Shown: positions 8,609 to 15,182 of the stretch, piece after piece
Layout: every line of letters begins with the position of its first letter
How positions within the stretch are numbered: the first letter of the stretch is position 1
Source: RGIG3009 sp964390295
Lineage (GTDB): Bacteria; Bacillota; Clostridia; Oscillospirales; Acutalibacteraceae
DNA: 18,422 nucleotides
Assembly: GCA_964390295.1 (NCBI GenBank)
Contig: CAYMHR010000028.1
Coordinates: 1 to 18,422 of the forward strand
Reading direction: 5' to 3'
Notes under the pieces: model-generated
What the model was told of the DNA's origin: nothing
Seen by the model: only the letters and a program-made list of their open reading frames with translations
The model's database searches: none
Made by a program: the position numbers and the translations under genes

Positions 8609-9267
8609 CGCACGTTTATATTCTCCTTTGTCTCTTGCAACTGCATTCGAATTTCAGCAAAGTTTCCCTCGGATTTATTTGTATCATCCGATACGTCACT
8701 TTTTCCAAGCACTTTTTTTATGGTCAGTAATATAATTTTAACATCGTTGATGAATGAAACGTTTCTTACATATTCCACATCCAACTGAAACCGTCGATCC
8801 CACTCGACATTGTTTCGTCCACTAACCTGTGCAAGTCCTGTTAATCCCGGTCTCACATCGTGTCTGTGTCGTTCTTCTTCCGTGTACCACGGGAGATATT
8901 CTGGCAAGAGTGGCCGTGGACCGATACATGCCATATCCCCGATTAAGATGTTGAAGAGCTCCGGCAATTCATCAAGCGATGTGGCTCGAATAAATTTCCC
9001 GTATTTGTTTAACCTCACGGCGTCCGGCAAAAGATTTCCGTCCTTATCTTTTGCATTGCTCATGGTACGGAACTTGATCAGTTTGAAAATTCTTTCTTTC
9101 CCTGTTTTTCGATCAATTTTACCCGGTCGCATCTGCACAAAGAATGGGTTTCCACCCATAGCAATCGCACCGACAATCGTCAGTATCAAAAGAATAGGAG
9201 AAAGCACGATCAACGCTGTTAATGATAGTATGAAGTCCAACAACCGCTTAAAAAACTTTGCGTACAT
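8605..9267 (-). CDS. PglC/EpsL-like phosphoglycosyltransferase (initiating sugar transferase)
   Basis: 220 residues from the ATG at 9267, which has GAGGA 7 nt upstream; an in-frame ATG six codons earlier (9285) has no ribosome binding site. It is a small monotopic PGT: one N-terminal re-entrant hydrophobic helix (about 11–37), then the catalytic domain with PFFVQMRPG (41–49), FKLIKFRTM (61–69), the catalytic Asp-Glu pair in SLDELPEL (D99, E100), IGPRPLLPEY (115–124) and RPGLTGLAQVSG (139–150). It transfers a sugar-1-phosphate from a UDP-sugar to undecaprenyl phosphate and so starts the repeat unit. Next to a PglE-like aminotransferase, the substrate is probably a UDP-4-amino-4,6-dideoxy-HexNAc derivative. 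A hydrophilic tail of about 30 residues (190–220) goes beyond the usual PglC end. Confidence 0.92.
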   Translation of the reverse strand: MYAKFFKRLLDFILSLTALIVLSPILLILTIVGAIAMGGNPFFVQMRPGKIDRKTGKERIFKLIKFRTMSNAKDKDGNLLPDAVRLNKYGKFIRATSLDELPELFNILIGDMACIGPRPLLPEYLPWYTEEERHRHDVRPGLTGLAQVSGRNNVEWDRRFQLDVEYVRNVSFINDVKIILLTIKKVLGKSDVSDDTNKSEGNFAEIRMQLQETKENINVR

Positions 9268-9287
9268 TATGTATTCCTCATTCAAAT

Positions 9288-10547
9288 TTAATTAAAACAG
9301 CTTTTGATAATCTCAATTACCCGGTTTTGCTCTTCAACAGTCATCTTGTTATCACTTGGCAAGCACAAGCCCCGTTCAAAAATATCGGCACCAACGTCTA
9401 CACAGCCGCCGGCGATATAGGCATTGGTTCTGCAGCGTCCGCTTCCTTCGCGAGTGACAAATTCGTGCATACGGTACATCGGCTGCATATGCATCGGCTT
9501 CCAGATTGGTCTGCCTTCGGCATTATAGCTTGCCAGCGTTTCAAGGATTTCCGTCGGGCAGGTCTTTCCCTTTTCAGATATGTAAAGCCCCTTTGAATCG
9601 TCCCTGACCTGTCGGCACATATAATCTTTGTCGATAATCATAGCGGATAACCAATAGTTTGGTTCGGTACCGTCCGTGATTGGATTCATCTGAACAGGCA
9701 AATCCTTGAAGCCTTCTTTGTATCTTTCGTAAATTGCTTTTTTCTGTGCGATGTGCTCTTCCAAATGGGGATATTGACCGCGGATCACGCCCGCGATCAC
9801 ATTGCTCATGCGGTAATTGTATCCGACTTCTTCGTGTTGATACCAAGGTGCATTTTCTCTTGCTTGTGTGGACCACTTGCGCGCTTTGTTTGCCACCTCA
9901 ATATCGTTCGTGAGCAAGCAGCCGCCAGCCGAGCCGGTGATGATCTTGTTGCCGTTGTAGCTAATGGCTGAATAGTCACCGAACGAGCCGCACTGCTTTC
10001 CATGGATAGTAGCTCCCATCGCTTCGGCGGCATCCTCAATAAGCAATGCACCGTGCTTCTCGCAGATTTCCTTAATTAAATTCATACGTCCGGGGAAACC
10101 GTAAAGTTCAGCGGAAACGACCAGCTTTACCTCCGGATACATTTCAAACGCTTTTTCCAGTGCCACGGGATCCATATTCCAGGATTCGGCTTCCGTATCA
10201 ATAAATACAGGAATACCACCCTCATATACAATCGGATTAAGGGTAGCGTCGAAAGTCATATCCGAGCAGAATACACGCCGCCCCTCAAGTGCTCCGTGAC
10301 TGATGGCCGGCTTTCCATACAGCGTTTCGCCCGCGTGCTTGACAGCAAGGTGAAGTGCGCCTGTACAGCAAGACAGACCCACCGCATACTTTACCTCCGC
10401 TTTTTCGGCAGCAATGCGCTCCACTTCGTTGATATTCTCGCCAACCGTACTCATCCAATTTGTGTCATATGCTTCTTTCACATATTGCATTTCCTCGCCG
10501 TGCATCGTCGGTGTGGCAAGCCACACTTTTTTTTCGAATTTTTGCAT
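9288..10547 (-). CDS. DegT/DnrJ/EryC1/StrS-family sugar aminotransferase (PglE/EpsN-like)
   Basis: 419 residues, a PLP enzyme of fold type I. Visible features are the N-terminal TNWMSTVGENINEVE, the CCTGALHLA phosphate-binding segment, EDAAEAMGA with the PLP-ring Asp (D172) and the Schiff-base Lys in YNGNKIITGSAGG (K201). By family it transaminates a UDP-4-keto-6-deoxy-HexNAc, with glutamate as the usual amino donor, to give the 4-amino sugar used in bacillosamine-type pathways. A stretch around residues 76–92 makes it longer than most family members (about 380–390); I recall this form from other Clostridia clusters. It is the first gene of the operon, with an AGGAGA ribosome binding site before the ATG at 10547. 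No 4,6-dehydratase to feed it is seen in the window. Confidence 0.92.
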   Translation of the reverse strand: MQKFEKKVWLATPTMHGEEMQYVKEAYDTNWMSTVGENINEVERIAAEKAEVKYAVGLSCCTGALHLAVKHAGETLYGKPAISHGALEGRRVFCSDMTFDATLNPIVYEGGIPVFIDTEAESWNMDPVALEKAFEMYPEVKLVVSAELYGFPGRMNLIKEICEKHGALLIEDAAEAMGATIHGKQCGSFGDYSAISYNGNKIITGSAGGCLLTNDIEVANKARKWSTQARENAPWYQHEEVGYNYRMSNVIAGVIRGQYPHLEEHIAQKKAIYERYKEGFKDLPVQMNPITDGTEPNYWLSAMIIDKDYMCRQVRDDSKGLYISEKGKTCPTEILETLASYNAEGRPIWKPMHMQPMYRMHEFVTREGSGRCRTNAYIAGGCVDVGADIFERGLCLPSDNKMTVEEQNRVIEIIKSCFN

Positions 10548-10759
10548 GTTCTATTCTCCTTGTTGAAGCATACTGATGTTTTCTTTAACCATCAAAAGCA
10601 ATACCACAATGTGCCAATGCTCAAACACCCGTTACATCGAAACGATCAGGAATCGTCAATCGGCCGGTGCGTAACGATATGCTGCTTTACCCGGTGCCGC
10701 GTGAATCGTGCGGTGAGGCTTCGCACACTGCCGTCCGGTATAAAAAACAATAAACACCT
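10548..10759 (-). promoter_or_regulatory. Structured 5' leader of the polysaccharide operon
   Basis: About 210 nt lie between the predicted start site and the first ATG. Two foldable parts are visible. Near the 5' end TACCGG (10740–10735) faces CCGGGTA with an inner GTGCG/CGCAC stem. Further on, CGTTAC (10676–10671) pairs with GTAACG (10635–10630) around an inner ACGAT/ATCGT hairpin (10656–10642). No U-rich terminator follows either hairpin and no small ORF with a ribosome binding site is evident. Long leaders before polysaccharide operons in Firmicutes are known targets of the NusG paralogue LoaP; I cannot confirm such an element here. Confidence 0.5.
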
Positions 10760-10765
10760 ACATAT

Positions 10766-10794
10766 ATTGTATGCAAAAAGGACAAGACTGTCAA
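10766..10794 (-). promoter_or_regulatory. Promoter of the polysaccharide operon
   Basis: TTGACA (10794–10789), 17-bp spacer, TACAAT (10771–10766): a near-consensus housekeeping sigma promoter, with transcription expected to start near 10759. It lies directly downstream of the argS terminator, so the polysaccharide operon is a separate unit. Confidence 0.85.
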
Positions 10795-10803
10795 CCTATC
10801 GTA

Positions 10804-10840
10804 TAAAAAATTGCCCGACGGCAGATTGTGCGTCGGGCAA
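10804..10840 (-). terminator. Rho-independent terminator of the murI–DUF1934–argS operon
   Basis: On the minus strand TTGCCCGACG (10840–10831) and CGTCGGGCAA (10820–10811) form a 10-bp stem with a 10-nt loop, followed by a run of T (10810–10805). It begins 4 nt after the argS stop. Confidence 0.92.
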
Positions 10841-10844
10841 GGGA

Positions 10845-12584
10845 TCACATGCTTTCGGGAGCCTCGATTTTGAGCAGGCTGAGCACGTTTTTCAGGGCAA
10901 TACGGGTCGCCTGGCACAGCGCCAGACGCGCCTGCTGACGATCCGCTTCGATGCCGCGGACACGGCAGGCGTTGTAAAATTTGTGGAACAGGGTCGCCAG
11001 CTCCAGCGCATAGCGCGTCATACCGGCCGGGTCCTGCGCCTTGGCGCAGGCGACGATTTCCGCTTCGTAAGACGCCAAATGGCGGATCAGCTCGCGCTCC
11101 TCCGGCGCTTCCAGCAGGCACAGCGTCGCCTGCGTGGTATCGGTCAGGGAGACACCGTCCTCCGCCAACGTGCGGAAAATGGAGCACAGACGCGCATGGG
11201 CGTACTGCACGTAATACACCGGGTTGGAGGACGACTGCTCGATCGCCAGACCGAGATCGAAGTCCATTTGCGTGTTCGCTTCGCGCAGGTTGAAGAAGAA
11301 GCGGGCGGCGTCGACCGGCACCTCGTCCAGCAGATCGGCCAGTTGGATCGCCTTGCCGGAGCGCTTGGACATCCGCACGACCTCGCCGTCACGCATCAGG
11401 CGCACCAACTGCATCAGCGTGACCTGCAGCTTTTCGCCGTCCAGACCGATCGCGTCCATGGCACCCTTCATGCGCGCCACGTGACCGTGGTGGTCGGCAC
11501 CCCACACGTCGATGCAGGTGTCGAAGCCGCGGGCGAATTTGTTGCGGTGATACGCAATATCCGCCGCAAAATACGTGGGGTTGCCGTTGGCGCGCACCAG
11601 CACCTCGTCCTTGATGCCTTCCTCCACGCCGTCACGCGTGGTGTGCTTTTTTGCCTGGTATTTTTCGCCGTATTCCCCGGCGCGGTACCACAGGGCACCG
11701 TCCTTTTCATACGTCAGTCCGCGCTCGGTCAGCAGAGCGATGGTTTCCGCCAGTTCGCCGTCCTCGTGCAACGTGGATTCGGTGAACCAACGGTCGTACA
11801 CAATACGGTATTTGGCCATGTCGCGCTTCATCTTTTCAATATTCAGCGGCAGGGCATACGCCACCAGTGCCGCGCGACGCTCCGCTTCGTCGGCTTCGAC
11901 GTAGCGATCCCCGTAAAGCGCGGCAAAGTTTTTGGCGTGCTCGCGGATGTCGTCGCCGTGATAGGCATCCTCCGGCATGGTCACGGCCTCCTCGCCGCGA
12001 TACAACTGCAGATAGCGCACCTCCAGCGACAGACCGAACTTGTCGATCTGGTTGCCGGCATCGTTGATGTAAAACTCGCGCCACACCTCGTAACCGGCCG
12101 CCTCCAGCACTGACGCCATGCAGTCGCCCAGCGCGCCGCCGCGTGCATTGCCCATGTGCATCGGGCCGGTGGGGTTGGCGGAAACGAATTCCACCATCAC
12201 CTTTTTTCCGGCGCCGTAGTCGCTCCGGCCGTAGGCTTCGCCCTGCTCGATCACCGCCGCCACCGCGTCGGCATAATACGTCGGAGACAAAAACACGTTG
12301 AGGAAGCCGGGGCCGGCCACCTCGGCGCGTGCCAAATAGGTGCCGTCCAGCTTGAGATGAGAAACCAGGCAATCCGCGATCTGACGCGGTGCCTTATGAA
12401 ACGCGCGTGCCGACACCATGGCGACGTTCGCCGCCAAATCGCCGTGCGAACGGTCGGCAGGCACCTCGACGGTAAACTCCGGCAACGGGGCGTCCGGCAA
12501 TTCGCCGGCGGCGATCGCCGCCTGCAGGGCATCGTTCAGCACGTCACGCAACTGACGCTCGGTTTGTTTGGCAATGGGGTTCAT
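10845..12584 (-). CDS. argS: Arginyl-tRNA synthetase
   Basis: 579 residues, normal for the family. It charges tRNA-Arg in the cytosol. The N-terminal Add-1 domain (about 1–115) carries the class-typical DRSHGDLAANVAM. The class I signature is SANPTGPMHMGNARGG, with HMGN (143–146) in place of HIGH, as in many Clostridia ArgRS. GADHHGHV lies at about 363–370, the KMSKS-equivalent is RMSKRSG (404–410), and the C-terminal all-helical DALR anticodon domain runs from about 460 to the end (SNPVYYVQYAHARLCSIFR, LATLFHKFYNACRV). The ATG at 12584 overlaps the stop of the upstream DUF1934 gene as ATGA, with GAAGGA about 9 nt upstream. It is the last gene of its operon. Confidence 0.97.
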   Translation of the reverse strand: MNPIAKQTERQLRDVLNDALQAAIAAGELPDAPLPEFTVEVPADRSHGDLAANVAMVSARAFHKAPRQIADCLVSHLKLDGTYLARAEVAGPGFLNVFLSPTYYADAVAAVIEQGEAYGRSDYGAGKKVMVEFVSANPTGPMHMGNARGGALGDCMASVLEAAGYEVWREFYINDAGNQIDKFGLSLEVRYLQLYRGEEAVTMPEDAYHGDDIREHAKNFAALYGDRYVEADEAERRAALVAYALPLNIEKMKRDMAKYRIVYDRWFTESTLHEDGELAETIALLTERGLTYEKDGALWYRAGEYGEKYQAKKHTTRDGVEEGIKDEVLVRANGNPTYFAADIAYHRNKFARGFDTCIDVWGADHHGHVARMKGAMDAIGLDGEKLQVTLMQLVRLMRDGEVVRMSKRSGKAIQLADLLDEVPVDAARFFFNLREANTQMDFDLGLAIEQSSSNPVYYVQYAHARLCSIFRTLAEDGVSLTDTTQATLCLLEAPEERELIRHLASYEAEIVACAKAQDPAGMTRYALELATLFHKFYNACRVRGIEADRQQARLALCQATRIALKNVLSLLKIEAPESM

Positions 12585-13009
12585 TCCGACACTTCCTTCA
12601 AGGTAATTTCCAGCGTGGTTGCCGGAGCTTCGGCTCCCGGCGTATTGACCCGATACCGGGCAAACAGACGACCGCCACGCGCGGTCAGCTCATTTTCCAA
12701 CGTATCGCACCGTACGTGCAAATCCAGTCCGCCGTACAGGGTATCGTAGCGAAACGGGTGGCACTGCCCCGACTCCAGCGTCATGCAGGAGTTGACGGTG
12801 GCGCTCTGCCGCTCGACGATCAACTGCGTGCCGCACACGGTGGTGCGCACCGCCGCGCCCTCGCGCTCCGTCGCTTCGTCGGGCGGCTCGACGTACCGCA
12901 GGCACAAGCCGCGCTCCGTTTCGTCCAGCAAGCCGGTGGCGGAAAAGCGGGTCTCCGCCGTTTCACCGTCCGCCTGCTGTCGCGTTAAAAATTCTACCAG
13001 CACCTTCAT
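12581..13009 (-). CDS. DUF1934 (YwiB-like) beta-barrel protein
   Basis: 142 residues, matching the size of the DUF1934 family. Such proteins have a lipocalin-like beta-barrel fold and no established function. Visible here are alternating beta-strand stretches (VLVEFLTRQ, LCLRYVEP, VRTTVCGTQLIVERQ, LDLHVRCDTLENEL, GRLFARYRVN) and a C-terminal TLEITLKEV. In Bacillus subtilis ywiB lies directly next to argS, and the same linkage here supports the call. It overlaps murI upstream and argS downstream, both as ATGA, so all three are translationally coupled. Confidence 0.8.
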   Translation of the reverse strand: MKVLVEFLTRQQADGETAETRFSATGLLDETERGLCLRYVEPPDEATEREGAAVRTTVCGTQLIVERQSATVNSCMTLESGQCHPFRYDTLYGGLDLHVRCDTLENELTARGGRLFARYRVNTPGAEAPATTLEITLKEVSE

Positions 13010-13824
13010 ACGCAGTCCACGTCCTCCACGTCAACGCGGTAAATATCCTGCTCCACGCGACGGCCCAAAAACATATCCGCCACGTCGGAAAAGCCCTGCG
13101 GACGGTCGCTGACGTAAAAACGGCAGGAGCCGGCACGGTCCTGGTCACACAAAGCGTCGTGCTCCCGCAACCATTGCTCGCACCGCTCGGCGCACGCCGC
13201 GCCGCTGTTAATGAGGGTCACGCCCTCGCCCAAGATGTCCGACAGCACCGGGGTGAGCAACGGGAAATGCGTACAGCCGAGAATGACGGTATCCACGCCC
13301 TGCTCGCGCAACGGCTGTACGTACCGCCGTGCCACTGCGACGGTGGCTTCGTTATCCCGTTCGACCCAGCCGCTTTCCACCAGGGACACGAACAACGGGC
13401 ACGCCTGGGAAAACACCTCGACGGCACGGTGACGGGTCAAATACGCGTCGAACGCGCCGGAGCGCACCGTGGCCGACGTGCCCAGCACGCCGATCCGACC
13501 GTTTCGGGTGGCCGCCAGCGCCGCATCCGCCGCCGGCTCCAGCACGCCCATGGCAGGCACGGGCAATGCGGACAGCACCTGCGGTGCCGTGGTACTGACG
13601 GTGCCGCACGCCGCCACGATGAACTTGACATCGTGCCGCAACAAAAAGCGGCTGTCCTGCTCGGCGTAGCGCGCGATGGTTTCGGGACTGTGCGTACCGT
13701 AGGGCACGCGCCCGGTATCCCCGAAATAGACCAAATCCTCCTGCGGCAAGCGGGCGAGCAATTCACGAACGACGGTGAGTCCGCCCAATCCGGAATCGAA
13801 TACGCCAATCGGTCGATTATCCAC
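13006..13824 (-). CDS. murI: Glutamate racemase
   Basis: 272 residues, normal for MurI. It converts L-glutamate to D-glutamate for peptidoglycan without a cofactor. Visible motifs are IGVFDSGLGGLTV with D10/S11, FGDTGRVPYGTHSPE (35–49), the first catalytic Cys in AACGTVSTTA (C73; more often ACNTAS), and the second in GCTHFPLL (C184, H186). The start is GTG at 13824: AGGAGG lies 7 nt upstream and no better ATG is near. It is the first gene of the murI–DUF1934–argS operon. The N-to-G change after the catalytic Cys is noted, but both cysteines are intact. Confidence 0.95.
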   Translation of the reverse strand: MDNRPIGVFDSGLGGLTVVRELLARLPQEDLVYFGDTGRVPYGTHSPETIARYAEQDSRFLLRHDVKFIVAACGTVSTTAPQVLSALPVPAMGVLEPAADAALAATRNGRIGVLGTSATVRSGAFDAYLTRHRAVEVFSQACPLFVSLVESGWVERDNEATVAVARRYVQPLREQGVDTVILGCTHFPLLTPVLSDILGEGVTLINSGAACAERCEQWLREHDALCDQDRAGSCRFYVSDRPQGFSDVADMFLGRRVEQDIYRVDVEDVDCV

Positions 13825-13847
13825 AGCTCCCCCTCCTTACCCCTCTA

Positions 13848-13876
13848 ACTTTACCACATTTTATGAACGAATACAA
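13848..13876 (-). promoter_or_regulatory. Possible promoter of murI operon
   Basis: TTGTAT (13876–13871), 17 bp, TAAAGT (13853–13848). Four of six bases fit in each box, so the match is moderate. It sits between the kinase terminator and the murI ribosome binding site, where a promoter is needed. Confidence 0.45.
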
Positions 13877-13900
13877 CCTTTTATTTGCAAAAAAGAGCGC

Positions 13901-13931
13901 AAAAAAAGAGCGCACACCGCGGTGTGCGCTC
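13901..13931 (-). terminator. Terminator of the N-acetylhexosamine kinase-like gene
   Basis: A perfect 24-nt palindrome (13931–13908, GAGCGCACACCG and its complement) followed on the minus strand by seven T (13907–13901). It starts 6 nt after the kinase stop. A second GAGCGC-like copy lies just beyond. Confidence 0.92.
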
Positions 13932-13937
13932 CCGGTA

Positions 13938-15041
13938 TCATACCAAAGCCGCCCGACAGCGCCGGGTGATCTTCCCCAGCTGCTCCCATTTGGCTTCCAT
14001 ATCCTGCACCAGACGAATCTGGGTGCGGGTACGCACCAGGTTGTGATCCGGCGCGTCAATCTTGAAATACAGGTCGCCGTTGAGATAATCCGTCAGGAAG
14101 CGCACCGCCAGCTCCAGCGTCATGACCTTGACGCTTTGCAGGAGAAGCTCCTCCTCGTTGTTGTCCAACAAGTCGTTGGTGCCCCGCAAAAAGCCGCGCG
14201 TGAACTGCTCGTAGAGATTGACGTCCAACGACACCTTGGACAGGTCGCGCTCGTCCTCAGCGGCGGTAGAGGCACCGTAGCGCACGGCATCCCCAAAGTC
14301 GAACAGGGAGGTACCCGGCATCACGGTATCCAGATCGATGACGCAGATCGCCTTCTGCGTATCGACGTCAAACAACACGTTGTTGATTTTGGTATCGTTG
14401 TGCGTGACGCGCCACGGCAGACGACCGTCGCGCAGGCCGTCCATCAGGATGCTGCATTCGCCCTCGCGCGCCAGCAGGAAGTCGATCTCCTCCTGTACCT
14501 CGGCGCTGCGGCCGTCGGCATCGCGCTCCAGCGCGGCGTATAAATCCTGATACCGCACCGGCGTGTCGTGAAAGTGCGGAATGATGTCGTGCAGGGTAGC
14601 CGCCGGAAAATCCGACAACCACGCCTGAAATTCACCGAACGCATAGCCGGCTTCGTAAAACTGTGTCGGGGTCTGCACCGCGTTGTAGGCGTGAGAGCGG
14701 TCTACGTATTCGTAGGCGCGCCAAAAATGCCGTTGGCTGGTATAATAATACGGCTTCCCGTCCGCCGTGCGCAAAAACGACAACACGCGCCGGTCGTAGG
14801 AGCCGGTTTTCTCCAACAGCTTTTTCTTAATATGCTCGGTAACGCTCAATATGTTCGCCATCACCGACTGCGGCTTCTTAAACACGTAGGTATTGATGCG
14901 TTGAAGCACGTATTGGCGCGTGCGATCGGCGCCCTGTACGGTGATCAGATAGGTGCGGTTAATATTTCCGGAATGAATCTCTTCCTGTGCGATGATCGGA
15001 TCGGTAATTCCAAAGCAACTGGCAATCTGCTGAAAAACCAC
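13938..15041 (-). CDS. N-acetylhexosamine 1-kinase (NahK)-like phosphotransferase of the APH fold
   Basis: 367 residues from a GTG at 15041, which has GAGGG just upstream; the longer frame begins at a TTG that overlaps the promoter -10 box and is rejected. NahK is about the same length. The aminoglycoside-phosphotransferase (APH/choline kinase) fold is visible: an N-lobe with HSGNINRTYLITV, the catalytic loop VTHNDTKINN (H214, D216, N221) and the metal-binding VIDLDTVMPG (D236, D238) followed by FDFGDAVRYG. The last two blocks closely resemble NahK, which phosphorylates free GlcNAc or GalNAc at C1 with ATP. It is a single-gene unit with its own promoter and terminator. A sugar-1-phosphate role is likely; the exact sugar is unknown, and no lacto-N-biose phosphorylase is near. 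Confidence 0.82.
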   Translation of the reverse strand: MVFQQIASCFGITDPIIAQEEIHSGNINRTYLITVQGADRTRQYVLQRINTYVFKKPQSVMANILSVTEHIKKKLLEKTGSYDRRVLSFLRTADGKPYYYTSQRHFWRAYEYVDRSHAYNAVQTPTQFYEAGYAFGEFQAWLSDFPAATLHDIIPHFHDTPVRYQDLYAALERDADGRSAEVQEEIDFLLAREGECSILMDGLRDGRLPWRVTHNDTKINNVLFDVDTQKAICVIDLDTVMPGTSLFDFGDAVRYGASTAAEDERDLSKVSLDVNLYEQFTRGFLRGTNDLLDNNEEELLLQSVKVMTLELAVRFLTDYLNGDLYFKIDAPDHNLVRTRTQIRLVQDMEAKWEQLGKITRRCRAALV

Positions 15042-15082
15042 GTCATCCCTCTTTTCCAAAATGATGCGCGCCCTGTATCGGT

Positions 15083-15111
15083 AGTATATCAAGGTTCCGT
15101 AAAAAAGTCAA
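15083..15111 (-). promoter_or_regulatory. Promoter of the NahK-like gene
   Basis: TTGACT (15111–15106), 17 bp, TATACT (15088–15083), with a start expected near 15076. This leaves a leader of about 35 nt before the GTG at 15041 and shows that the TTG at 15092 cannot be the start. Confidence 0.82.
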
Positions 15112-15140
15112 GAATATTATCCGATTGTGCTAAAAGACGC

Positions 15141-15167
15141 AAAAAGACAGCCGCCGAAGCGGCTGTC
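15141..15167 (-). terminator. Terminator of prfB
   Basis: GACAGCCGC (15167–15159) and its complement (15154–15146) form a 9-bp stem with a TTCG tetraloop on the minus strand, followed by TTTTT (15145–15141). It lies 15 nt after the prfB stop. Confidence 0.92.
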
Positions 15168-15182
15168 CGCAGCTCGGAAGGG

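Noticed and set aside
9268..9285. Earlier ATG for the PGT (MNEEYI…)
   Set aside because: There is no ribosome binding site upstream; the GAGGA lies inside this segment and fits the ATG at 9267.
10296..12113. Long plus-strand open frame (about 600 codons) opposite argS and the aminotransferase
   Set aside because: It lies antisense to two well-conserved genes and spans their intergenic promoter, leader and terminator. It is rich in His, Arg and Gln as expected of antisense frames in GC-rich genes, and has no recognisable domain.
13159..14543. Two plus-strand frames opposite murI and the kinase
   Set aside because: Antisense shadows of conserved genes, with His/Arg/Gln-rich translations and no domain.
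15042..15092. N-terminal extension of the NahK-like protein from a TTG start
   Set aside because: The TTG overlaps the -10 box of a near-consensus promoter, so it would not be transcribed; the GTG at 15041 has a ribosome binding site.
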